From: Antrodiella citrinella
Lineage: Eukaryota > Basidiomycota > Agaricomycetes > Polyporales > Steccherinaceae
Reading direction: 5' to 3'
Length of the DNA: 49,237 nucleotides
Assembly (NCBI GenBank): GCA_004802725.1
Contig: SGPM01000209.1
Span: forward strand, 1-49,237
Shown here piece by piece: positions 34,563 through 45,774 of the stretch. Under the pieces are notes generated by a model. That model was given only the letters and a program-made list of their open reading frames with translations. It was not told the DNA's origin and made no database searches. The translations under genes and the position numbers were made by a program. How positions within the stretch are numbered: position 1 is the first letter of the stretch; each line of letters opens with the position of its first letter.

Positions 34563-37500
34563 ATGAAGGCGGTCGCTGTTTCCAAGTCGAGTTGGATCTC
34601 AAAGTCGCAGAAAAACTCCGTTCCAACAACACATCAACAACAGACAGCGGAACACGAATACAGGACCTCCCACCCCTCCCCTGCCTCCTCCCGTCTCTCC
34701 GTCGTTCCAAAACATACGTCCCTCACTGCCTCTTTCCGCTCCGTATTCACCAAAGCGCCCCTGCGCACCGCTGCGTCTAACGTCTCCCTCAACTCGGCCT
34801 ACACAGCGGCAAACTCGTCCAAATCTGCCCCATACGCGACCAAATCTGCGCCGTACACCTCCTCCTCCACCACCACAGACCACATCCCGACACACCCCTA
34901 CGCAGCCATGGTCGCTGCGCCTCTCCCCGTCGTATCCAGCCATGGCTCCGCCGACGAGGAGGACGAGTGCCCCGTCTGTCTCGAACCCCTCAGCTTCAGC
35001 TTCAGATTACCCGGTGAGAAACCCCACATTGTCCCAGAGTGCGGACATGCACTGCACGAGGTCAGTCTTCTGTCCTTCACTCTCATTGTGCCCTGACGCT
35101 CATCTCACACCCAGGCATGCTTCATTGCTGTCTACGGCCCTCCGCCCGTCGCAAACCGAGCAGGCGGCATGGTGCGTCCATCCAATCTGGGAGTATGTGG
35201 AGTCTGTCGGCGACCGATGAAGGTGGGAGATGGCGATGGCGGGAAATCCAACAGTGAGTCCCACTCGATCGTCCACCGAAAATGCGACCTCACCTCTCTC
35301 ATATCTTAGAACTCGCTGCTCTAACCGGAATGGGAAATGCCAATGACGCCCTCTACCCGGGTCGAGATACCCCCTCGTCTATGCGATCCTTCGGAAACGC
35401 GAACGGCAGACCCTCTCACGTTCCCACTCGCAAGTACGATCCCAACGAAGATGACCCTGTTGAGCACAACCATCATCACCACCATGGAAATGGTCGGTCG
35501 GGCTCATCGCAGGACCAACAGTCGCAGTATATCGTCGCGCCGTCCATCCAAGTTCGTTCCGAATTTTCTTCGGTCACGCGAACCAGTGAAGCTACACAGC
35601 CCATGACATGCATCATCGTCGTCGAGCTCTCGGGCAAACGTCAGAATGGTCATGTCCCTGGGGCGGTGATGACCTCGACGGATTCATACAACTCGCAACG
35701 TAACACGAACGGTTCGTCTCACACGCCTACACAGTCGGGGTACTCTACTCCCCAGAACGATTATGGCATGTCAAGGCAACACCAGCATATGCCCTCGGAA
35801 CACACATCCATTGCCCGCTCGCAGCAGCTCTCGCCACAGCCCACACACGACCACTACATGTCCCCCATCGCCTCCAAGGAACCGTCTCTTTCGTCCCACG
35901 AGCGAGACACACAGTCCCAGCAGCACGAGGACGACTCGCCATTCAGTGGGATCACCGAAGACTTGCGTACGCGTATCATTGACTGGAAGGGACACCCGTT
36001 ATCTGGGCTTGGTCCCTTGCAGATGTACGACCTGCTGTCGGTTCGGAGGGACTCGCTTGTCCGCGAGTTCTTCGTGTATCTCTTCAAGGAGGCGATCATC
36101 TGCGTCGTCGAGGAGAAGAAGCGGAGCTTGGGCCGGTTGCTCTCGTCCAGCACCAGTAGCGCGTTTGGCGATGGCGCGGTGGGAGGGTCTGCGCAGAACA
36201 TCAACTCTTCGCGAGGTGTCTTACGGTTGAAGGGGCGTATCTACATACGGCACATCAAGCAGGTCACCGATACCTCGGTGAGCGGTGAGATGAGTCTTAC
36301 CATCGACATGGAGGACGAGCGGTTGGATTCCTTCATTCTCATCTTCAAAGACCGGTCGTCGCTGGAGACCTGGCGATTACACATCCAGTCACTCGTTTCA
36401 GTGTACCAACAACAAACCGTGCAAGCTTCGCAACAACAGCAGCAGCAGCATCAGTCACAGCAAAGCCCGTACGACCGCGCGCCGGATCTGGAGGAGTTCG
36501 GGGGGAACCAGAAGGCGATGCGGATGTTGAGTGGGAGTACGACAGGCACGGGCACCACGGTTAGTACCGTCGACAGCATCTTGAACGGGTCCGCCCGGTC
36601 GACAGTATCGTCTAACACATCGCACGGTTCCGGCTCCATCGCTGCTTCACGCGCTGGCGGTCTTCACCAGAAACTGTCCACCCTGGAAGAGGACGAGGAG
36701 ATGACGCGGTACGGGTCCACGACCACGACGCTCGTCGCGCCGCACATGTCTGCGGGGCCGTCCAACTCGCTGCAGCCCCTCCCGCATCCGCCGCTCGATC
36801 TGATCCTGGTCATGTCGGTCGCCGGCGACGTCGACGCCGAGCACGGCGGCGCTGAAGGTGCGCGTTATTCGGACGTCGCTGGATTTCATACTTGCGTCCA
36901 TGGGGCAGAAGGACCGGTTGAGCTTGGTCACGTTCGAGGTCGGAGTCGGCGGGAAGGTGCGGAAGACGCCGTTTTTGAACATCGGGAACGCCCAGAGCCG
37001 GGAGCGGCTGCGCAAGTTTGTGGATGAGATTGGCCGAAGGGATGATGGGTCGCCCTTTGAGGACGAGTTCCTCACGAGGGCGTCGCAGGATGAGAAGACG
37101 GACGTCGTGACGGCTGTCAATCATGGTGTGTGGTCTCACGTCTGAGGTTGGGCCTGGCTGCTTACAGCTCTTCTTATCTTTGTAGGTCTGGACGTGGTGT
37201 TGCAACGCAAGTCGCGCAACCCGGTGTCGGGTATGGTGTTGGTCAGCGACGCGGCGGACACGACACGGCGCGCGCAGATGGATTTGGTCCTGGCACGAGC
37301 TGAAGCTGCCAACGTCCCTATCCACTCCTTTGGCTACGGACGTTCTCACGACCCTGCGTCGCTCTGGCTCATGTCCAATCACACCAACGGGACATATACC
37401 TTCGTGAAGGACTGGTACGATCTGCGAGACTGTCTGGCGGGCTGCATCGGCGGTATGATGTCCATTGGGATCTCCAACATGAAGATGCACGTGAAGATCG

Positions 37501-38466
37501 TCGACGGGCAGCGGTTCCGGATCCGCAAGATCTCAGGTGGCCCTACGGCGATCCTTTCCTCAGATGGTAGGGACGTCGACGTCGAGATCGGGGAGATCAG
37601 GTATGGGGAGCGGAAGGAGATGCTGGTGGAGCTCGAGCTGGACAACAGCGACGTCGCGCGCCATATCGTCGTCGCAGTCACCGGCTGGTCAGAGGCATAT
37701 GAACGCCACGGACCAGTTCAACCAGCGCATGGGCTTGGACGCTATGACGCTCGGAGACTTCCCGGACCTCTCTGACGGTATGATGGACCGGATGATCGAT
37801 GAGGTGCCCGTCTTCGAGGTTGACGGCTCGTTCTTCGACCCCGGCGCTGCGAAGCACGTCTCGCGCCTCGCGCACCCTGTCCTCCTCACGGTCACTCTGC
37901 TGCCCAACAGCGGCAGCCGACCCCGCACTCCTGCGAACAACAACACTTCGGACTCCGTGATCGTGCGCCGCCGGATGGAGCTCCTCGCAGCGGACATGAT
38001 CACGCGTGCGCTGGTGCTCGTCTCGCGGAAGAACTACCCGCAGGCGCAAAAGCTGCTCAGCGAGACGCGGCGGATCTTGCATACGGTGTTGCAGAACATC
38101 ACGCAGAGTATTTCGACTGGGCGAGATGGCGCTGCGTCGCGGAACCGTAAGGANGTGTTGGCGATGTCGGCGGCTCGGGCGATCCAGTCGGTGTTGCAGG
38201 ATATGCAGATCTTGTCGGAGGCGTTGGACGATAATGTGGATCTGTTTGCCCTCGATCAGCGCAATTTCGGCGCTCAACAGGTATGTGGTTTTGACTTCAC
38301 GGCGTGAGTGCGTTNTACTGAGTTATATCGGTNTTCCTTTCAGGCGATGGTCCTTAGAGACCAGAAAAGCTGGAGCGGCCGNAGTGCTATTGAGAGNTTG
38401 TTTTGGACGATCGACAACTCTATCGAGTTGGTATCTCGGAGTACAGATTGGGTCGCCCGCGAATAA
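34563..38466 (+). CDS. Far1-like pheromone-pathway scaffold, RING-PH-vWA (copy A, two apparent frameshifts)
   Basis: Five exons: 34563-35060, 35115-35253, 35310-37125, 37186-38280, 38344-38466. Domains: a Ser/Thr-rich N-terminus; RING-H2 from residue 136 (CPVC, CGHALHEAC, CGVC); a His- and Gln-rich linker (HNHHHHHH, QQQQQQH); a PH domain around residues 451-576 (MYDLLSVRRDSLVREFFVYL, FILIFKDRSSLETWRLHI); and a vWA domain from about 706 (LDLILVMSV, then SLDFILASMGQKDRLSLVTF). This order is that of fungal Ste5/Far1 scaffolds; basidiomycetes are reported to have one Far1-like protein that links pheromone G-protein signalling to polarity and MAPK modules. The exons total 3671 bases, two too many: the frame shifts at about 36829 (extra base after GTC, vWA start) and about 37664 (extra C compared with copy B). 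N bases at 38154, 38382 and 38397 show weak sequence here. It may be intact in reality at about 1222 aa. Confidence 0.82.
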
Positions 38467-39065
38467 TCTGGCTTCTGCTCTTCTTCCCTCCATTTCATCT
38501 ATGGTGTTTCCGGTGATAGCAGCACCCGTCGCCACATGCACCATCTCACTCCGCTCGCTCNTNTCCTCATGTTTTCCCTCCTTGTCACGCGTTACGCTTA
38601 CGCTCTCGCTTCCTTGCCATGTGTCTAGTGTATATCCTGCATTCCTTCTCCTTCTTATCATTGTCTCGATACCTCATCTTCTTCGGGCAGCCCATGATTC
38701 CNAAACGTTAACATACATCCATATGACCACCTCATCCTCTTGTCTGGACTCCTCTTTTTGTTTTTTGTTTTTTGTCTGTCTTGCCTTGTCGTCGTCTATG
38801 GTTATGGAATATCGTACTCCCCTCACCAACCGCATGCGTCACCTCCTCACCGCCTCTGAACTCTATATACACGCCGCCCGTCCGTCGTGTGGCGGGGTTT
38901 ACACCATACGCATACACCACACTCGTTTCCATTTCACGCCTCGCTCTCTNCCCCCCTTCTGCGTTCTCTGGTTGTGAGTAGGTATACGATATTCGGTTAT
39001 CGGACCTCGCGTTCCTCGTGTGTTGACCTGTGGCTNTTTAATTATTGACCTGTGACCTGCGGAGA
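36597..39065 (+). repeat. Duplicated segment, arm A (pairs with 46778-49228)
   Basis: From 36597 to 38280 this segment aligns with 46778-48446 at roughly 98% by eye. Its only length differences are 14 bases at the vWA start and one base near 37664. Beyond 38280 the last intron is strongly diverged and the 3' flank aligns at roughly 85-90% to at least 39065, with an insertion of about 17 bases near 39029-39048. Upstream of 36597 similarity to copy B drops abruptly. Confidence 0.9.
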
Positions 39066-42000
39066 CTCGAGGGTCTCGGAGAGACACTTGCTTCTGGTGT
39101 CTGTTCGCCTCAGTTGACTCGGCTTGTTTGTCTTTTCTTTGCTGACCGTTGTATGTGTATTTGTTCCCGTTTGTTGCCGCCTCTGTCTACGTTTTCTCTT
39201 GGTAGATCCTTACAGCAATGGATACCCACTCCAATAATAAACAACAACTTGAATGAACTTCAACGAGGGGTGATCTCGTTCTGATCTGCTTGGTCCAAGA
39301 AAGACGTCGCCANNAATGGTGAAGCGGATCATGACTNTGGCNACGGACTGACCGAGCGCCGAGCGCCTGCTAGCCCGCCTCCAGTNCTTCAGTCGCCACA
39401 TGTATAATANATGCTATACGCAAGATGAAGGTGAGAAGTNATTGACATCCCGTACAGGGGGTTCTGAACTCTAACATATCTCAGGACGACCGGNTCGGGG
39501 TGAATTCACTCGATTTAGACGTGGGTCAGTCGGGCAAANAGACTGGAAAGCAGCTACTTACNTATTGAATCTCTTCATTCTTTCAACATTGGTCGGCTCT
39601 GGCGAACTCTGTATTGTCACCAGCTGGCACCAATTTACCCACAAATCATGACATCCGGAGTTTCAGAAGCGTCTCTGTTGATCACCCTTGGTCCTGGCCC
39701 TTGGACGGTGAACGTGAACGTGAACGTGAACGCGGGACTCGGAGGAGTCAGNTCGATTGAACGATACCCTAGTGAGTCTNTAGTCAATGTCGCCGTAAAG
39801 ATATTGACTGAACTGCCACCGTCTGTTGTAGTCAAGGGTGAGATAGCCTGGCGATCCCGCAGAATGACTGGTTGAGAGCGCGAGCAGACGAATTGTGCAT
39901 TATCCAAGATGCAAGCGTACGAAATCGGTGAGTATTGTCAATCTTCAACCACATTTATTCGTTACTCAAATGNCGTCCCGTAGACCTGCGTTAGATGTGC
40001 GCCTCACACGACATATCTTCCATCTTTCGTCATANACTGCAGAGGAAGGAAGGAAATACAGTGAGACAGAGGAGAGGTGTTGAGCACCACGAGAACGACT
40101 TGAGTTGTCACTATGGTATGAACTCTCATTCTCTGCATTGCTGTGCGTACTCATGACCAGGATAAAACGAATCAGATTCAGTTCGCGGCTCGTTGACATA
40201 TCCTTGAAGGTGTGCAAAATGGAATAAAGGATGGTCGAAGAGCCAACTCACAGCGCTATAAGTAAGCATAAATGAAATAATACATTGTTCTCGTTACTGA
40301 TGTCTCGCTTGGACTTGTATATAATTTTGACAACATCTTCTTTCGTCTCTTTCGTCTCCGTCTACCCTTCCGAGCTGTCACACACGCTCGTGGCGGGCCT
40401 TCTAGCCTTCATGCCGCTACTTACCCTCCGACGTCTCTTGTTCCTGGGCGATTCAGGGAGACTTCGACGGATTTGGCTGTTGTTGATAACGGTGACCGAG
40501 AAGAAGAGGGATATATGCATAGGTGCGCACTCGTCTGCTGCCATTACACCCCAGGCTTACCACGTCAAGATTTAGAGTAACACGTCGTGTCAGCCGTGGA
40601 CTCTTTTGCTCATACCGACGGGGTGTTGTTATCAGACCCAAGTTTCACTCCGCGTAATACGATCCCGAAGCTCAACTGGGAATTGGAGGAGATTCCGGAG
40701 AACGAGAAGGGGAGAAGGCATATAGCAGAAGACATGTGACAGAGAGAGTCTGAGATGACCATTCACGCCATTCACTCGTCTACGGTCTTCACGCGTTGCC
40801 CCATCGATGCGCTCACATCATCGACGTTCCTACGCTCTAGAAGGTGGTCCGACGACTGGACCCGCGATGAGACGTTTCCGTTCCAGGTACCCAGTGAGAA
40901 TTACGACCATTGCTCGCCGTTCATGTGTGCGGCTTTCCCGCCACAGCCCTCCCCGCTGCTTTGTTCTCATGCGCTTAAACATTTTCCATGATGCGTCTTG
41001 TCGTCTTCATCGCCCTCTCGTAGAGCCCCAGTATTTCCTAATCTTTTCTTTGTATCGGTCACACGTTCCTCTTGCCTCCTCATCCAAGATTCTTCCCCTC
41101 CGACCCGCTCTACCCTCTTTCATCGATGTTCTGCCTTTGAGCGATTCCTGTCGTGTCAACGCAGCTCCCCACGACCCTTTTCACGCACCCTCTGGACGTT
41201 TCCAACTAACACGGAACCTCCCCTCTTGGAGTTATCTGGTTTCCTTTTCGCTCAGTACGCGGCATTGCCTTCCCATCGGCCGACCTTGGACTGTCTCTAT
41301 CGCCAGGCTCACTGCTACGTGGACCCCTAGGTTCGATGAGATATCGAGCCTGACAGGTTTATCGAGGCCTTCTTGTATCAGGACTCAAAATTTCGGCGAG
41401 GCGAAGCCTTCAGACGGCCACAGCATGGATAACATTGGATCGTTTATCTCGTCGATGTGAGACGCAGTGGAGGTGACCTTGGCACCTGAGTGGACGAAGC
41501 TATCGCCTTAGGAGCATGAGAAGTCACTCGGACATGCCATGTAGATCGTGCGCGAGACGCACAAACAAGACAGGACGGACCGTTTTGAGAATCTCCTCTT
41601 TTGTTACACAACCACGCCCACACCCTTCCGTCATATTCGACCAGGCTCTGTCGGGCAGAGCACACGCACATTGCACCAAACCCTCGTTAGGCCAGCAATG
41701 TTCGCAATGTTACAGCCCGATAGTAGGGACCGCGTCTCTCGTCGTATTCATGTGCTGGACCGGTGTATAATCAGAGAGGGGAAGCAGGGCGCGTCCTGGT
41801 CTGTGTTCTTGCCTGACTTCTGCCTGTTCGCTTCTTTCTCGCTCGCCTTTCTTGCTCACCACTGGCCCACTGGACCTGCATTGATGATACTCGGGCTACA
41901 TCTCATGAATGGACATTACACTGCCATTTGATGGACTTTCAGCTTTTCAAACACAGAAGAACCACCTTAGCTGTCACCATCACACACTTTTGCTGATGGT

Positions 42001-42214
42001 CTACCTTCTGTTGGCTCTGGTGGTGTCGACAATGCCGGGCACATCATCTGGGTACAATATTGATACTTCATTTATTAGAGCTTAGGTGGACTTCTTATCT
42101 GCAAATGTTGATGCACCATTAAGCTCAATTTTGTCTGCTATTGTGTGACACCAGTTGAAGCTCTTTCATTTGTGTCCCATTTATTTTTATTGCTGAGTTG
42201 CTAGAATAGGTGGA
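38467..42214. other. 3.7 kb spacer without recognised gene
   Basis: The first 600 bases are the scaffold 3' region, shared with copy B. Beyond that I recognise no gene. The longest open frames (plus strand 40807-41460, 217 codons; 41548-41931, 127 codons) have no family resemblance. Single N bases are scattered from 38154 to 40035, so exon detection is impaired. The last 300 bases belong to the CpG-poor tract described separately. Confidence 0.5.
39708..39731. repeat. (GTGAAC)4 hexanucleotide microsatellite
   Basis: Four exact tandem copies of GTGAAC, followed by a degenerate GCG. On the minus strand it reads as alternating Phe-Thr codons in an open frame without other coding support, so I treat it as a simple repeat. 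Confidence 0.75.
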
Positions 42215-43520
42215 TTACAACAAAGAAGCATAAAAAGGATAAGGTGCTTTACGACCCTTTTCTGCTAGCTGATCCCCTCTAATACAACCTGATAAGATGT
42301 CACTCTGCCACTGCTTTCGAGCTCTCTCCCCTATTGACCAGGTTACACCCCCAGGTAGGGGAATCTTGTACTTATCTATGTGGGGGGAATTTTCCAGATC
42401 AAAGTCATATCTTGCACAGTCTTGAAGAGTATGTTTAGGATGAATGACATAGTAGATCTTGGTTTGTGCATCACCACCTATGAGAAGACCTCCGATCTGG
42501 AAGAAATCATCTGACCGGTTGGAGATCATTGGTTTGATCTTGCCATAGAAGTGACAGACGTGAGCAAGTTCCCAGGCATTATCCCATAGCTGACCTTCCA
42601 TTGCCTCTAATTCCAAGCCTTCTGGTCTGCGTGGAAATGACAGCACCTGATGATACAGGGGGTCTTGCTCATCAAGAGTGGGATAGACCTGTACCAGTGG
42701 TCCAAGTAGGGGAAATGGAAGAGCTGGGCATGATTCAATCTGTGTCTGTAGAGCTGTTCAGTTAATGTCTCAATAAACTGCATTTTGACTCACCTTTGAG
42801 AGAATTGTCTCTTGAAGCTGACCTGGGAATGCTACTTGTTTGAAACAAGCCTCCAACAGCTCATCAGATCTTGGCACACTCAGATCACAGATTGCAAACT
42901 CCCCAAAACCATTCCCAATAATAGCCAGGCCACGATTGAGATCATACTGTTTAAGACCTGCACAGTAGAGAGCTGGAAGTTGGCTATCAAGCATCTCATG
43001 AACATATGGTGGGGAGCTGACACCTAGATGGTGCATATTGGTGTAAAGAAAGGTAGTGGTGCGATGTGAGTTGGGAGGTAGTTCCATAAAGAGGGGGTCA
43101 TCTTCATAGATCCATCCATCTTCACAGTTGGGCACATTGAACCAGGATATGTGTCCACTAGGCCCTACTGTTGGCTGAACTGGTATCATGTCATAATTTG
43201 TGTTGTCAGTCTTGTTGGGATGACAGTAGCTCCAGAGTGAGGTGTGTGTGAAGGGGGAAGTTGCTTGCTCTCTTGTGATGAGTGAAACCAAGAGCATGTC
43301 ATCAGAGCAAGTGGCAAGGATCCATGCAGGATGTGTGCTGGCCACATGTGGGCAGATACTGGCACTCAGGATGGGCCTGCGTGGCATAGCAAGTGATTGC
43401 ACCAGAGAGGGTGTGGTATCATGATGTCCTGCATCAAAGACAAACTGGAATAGATCTGTCCTATCAGGTAGGACAACCGCGACAAGGTTGTCTTGCATAC
43501 ACATATCTATACAGCCACCC
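41890..43520. other. CpG-depleted tract covering the 3' half of the F-box gene
   Basis: Counting by eye, 42001-43500 contains only about 13 CpG dinucleotides, whereas neighbouring sequence has about that many per 150-200 bases (for example 43681-43800). TG and CA are abundant. GC content falls only moderately, so base composition alone does not explain it. The left edge is near 41890 and the right edge coincides with the intron between exons 2 and 3 of the gene read on the minus strand (counting from the stop end, exons 42215-42745 and 42794-43519 are inside). Confidence 0.75.
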
Positions 43521-44454
43521 TAGACAGACTTCAGATGTGCACAGCTTGAAATAGAGCCGAACGACTTACAAACATGTTTGGTTGTGAATAGAGCCAAAAA
43601 AACTTGCCAGACGACCAGTTGAGCAGACATGGAATATTGAGGCCAGAGTGTACAGCACACCCCACCCAGAACCCTCGGATCTCCCGAACGTGTGAGAAAT
43701 CTGAGCATTCCGCAAGTTGGACGAATATCGTGGACCTGCCGGCGTCCAAACGAATAGAGAGCACATTCACCGTAGGCGTCCTGCATTTAATGAGTAGCTG
43801 CGTCTTTATGAGACCGATTATTGTTGACTCACGGAGAGCATAGCGACAACGCCATCACAAGTGCGCCACCTTGAATATCGACGACACCATTTTCGACTGG
43901 GCCCGATAGAAAAGCCTGCGATATAGGTTTCGCGGCATGTCGATGTCGCAACATATCTGCAACCTTCCACAGCGTAATCAGGCTGATATGGGCATCTGAC
44001 GTTGCCAATAGCAGCCATTTGCCACAAACCAGACGAAACCAAGTGACGGGTCGCTCTTGATCGATGCGAACAATCCTCGGCAGTGGAGACAGATCCCGTC
44101 GTTGCGAACACAAGAGAGTGACTGCCAAAGCCTCGGTCTCGCAAGCAGAGAGGTCGTCCAAAGGGCGTACACAATCTGCGAAGGGATGTGCCACCCAGTC
44201 CTGAAGCACATCTCGTTGGAGTATGGTAACCCACAGCTGTTTGGCACGAGATATACGATGAAACTCTTTACAGCACTGAGCAGACCACATAAATCAACTC
44301 GATTATCGATACACAAAACATCACGCACCCGACGCATTCTCAAAATGACCCGGATATCTAACATGAGGAAAATTGACAGAATGATGTCCTCCGCGCCTGT
44401 CCCATCCCAGGACTGAGGCTTAATGCAGGTGACCGCAATGTGATTCGACCGCAT
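42215..44454 (-). CDS. F-box-like domain protein
   Basis: Five exons on the minus strand: 44454..44329, 44275..43833, 43780..43570, 43519..42794, 42745..42215; 2037 bases, 678 aa, all phases consistent. The N-terminus carries the F-box: GAEDIILSIFLMLDIRVILRM, then CCKEFHRISRAKQLWVTILQ, split by a 53-base intron as in many agaricomycete F-box genes. It is followed by PLDDLSACETEALAV, a frequent companion block. The rest has beta-strand-like repeats (WFRLVCGKWLLLATSD, AWILATCSDDMLLVSLI, GLAIIGNGFGEFAICD) that may form a WD40-like propeller, which would be the substrate-binding part of an SCF ubiquitin ligase; this is inference. The start is the first ATG before the F-box. The last two exons lie in a CpG-poor tract, unlike the first three, yet remain fully open. 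Confidence 0.85.
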
Positions 44455-45774
44455 GATACAGTGGGGGTGGTAGAGGTTGTGGTTGCGGTTGCAAAGGCCG
44501 ACGTCCGAAGCGCCTTCAACTATGCGCGGTGACACAGTTGTGTCGCGGTGTGGCGTTGTGACTGCAGGACCCCGCCGTCAACTTGCAAGCCCTTTTCTGG
44601 GCTCGGAACTCCCTGAGTCGCCTCCAACACCTGCCTTTCAGCTTCGCACGTCTTCTAGAGTTGTCATCACAGTCCACAGTGAGAGTCGATGAGGAGTGTT
44701 ATGTCCAAGTCGCGACGGTCGTGGACGATCCCTTTGAAAGTGCGTACCCTCAATCTTGGTGTCTTCAACGACATTTCATACCCAGACCTTTCGCGCAGAC
44801 GTTCTCATATATTGTGCCGCGTCAAATCGGATGACCTTACTTTGCTGCCTTCATGTCGTCCACGGGGAAATTTTATGCAGGTTCTGTTATGAGGGTATCT
44901 TGGTGTCGTCCCACTTGTCTCTCACAAACCGTGCTCAGCAGCATGCATTCTCTCTGTTTCGCTGCCACATTCTCAACAAGAGACGTTCGCGTGCATTCAA
45001 GACCCAACAAGCTAGCCGAGGACGAGACGGGCGCGGGTCATTGTGTGAAACACGGACAAGGTGTGTGCGCTTTCGAACACTGACTACTCTCCGTTCTGAT
45101 CTTCTTACAGACTTAGAGCATCATTCGCAACACTGGTCGTATAAATTCTTCGTGGTGTATGGATGGTAGCGGGGCTCGGGTACACGTGCATGCAGGTGCG
45201 TCTGCTCGTATAGATGATCGTTACAACCGATGGCTTACATATCATGGTTCCTGCTTCGTCTGAAAGTTCTTGACCCCTGTTCTACACCTCGACGACGATT
45301 TTTGGCAACGCTGTACGGTCACTTTGAGTGTCTCGATGCCCGCTCTTTCTGATGGCGTATCACCTCCTGGAGTTCCCGAGGAGCATGTGTCGTGTGGCGG
45401 TATTGAAAGGGCTACAGGTTGTAGGAGGGGTGAGCACCCTCTTCGTGGACATCATACCTATGTTTGGACTCATTGTTACATCCAGGATCCTCCATGGCGA
45501 GAAATCCTGCTCATGACGCTCTCGCTGCTTCTACTGCGGTACGGGTATCTGGTCAGTTTGCGACAATCGAGCTTCTCACCATTCGGCCGTGAACGTTCAA
45601 CACTGGATTCAACTCTCATACCATCCGACAGTGCGGCACGAGTACTTCAGAAATGCGGTTTGCGGTGCTCTCAAGTTGGTGGACTTCATCTTTGCATACA
45701 CGCTGTGGGTCCAATGTCTCACTAAGCCCACTTGCCTAGGATATTTTGTCACTAGGGCATCTCATGTGCAGTCA
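44455..45774. other. 1.3 kb spacer without recognised gene
   Basis: Open frames of 137 codons (44756-45169) and 151 codons (45270-45725) occur on the plus strand but show no recognisable family. The stretch 45410-45516 encodes a hydrophobic run (STLFVDIIPMFGLIV) that could be a membrane segment of an unknown or dead gene. I see no similarity to the region upstream of scaffold copy A. Confidence 0.45.

Noticed and set aside
36817..36857. A 40-base GT..AG intron in copy A (26 bases in copy B) that would repair the frame at the vWA start.
   Set aside because: It would remove the loop leading to the conserved LKV segment, is very GC-rich without a branch site, and 26 bases is below any known fungal intron size.
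40807..41460. Open frame of 217 codons in the 3.7 kb spacer.
   Set aside because: Composition is irregular, rich in Ser/Arg/Pro/His, with no motif, no splice partner and no clear promoter; kept only as part of the spacer note.
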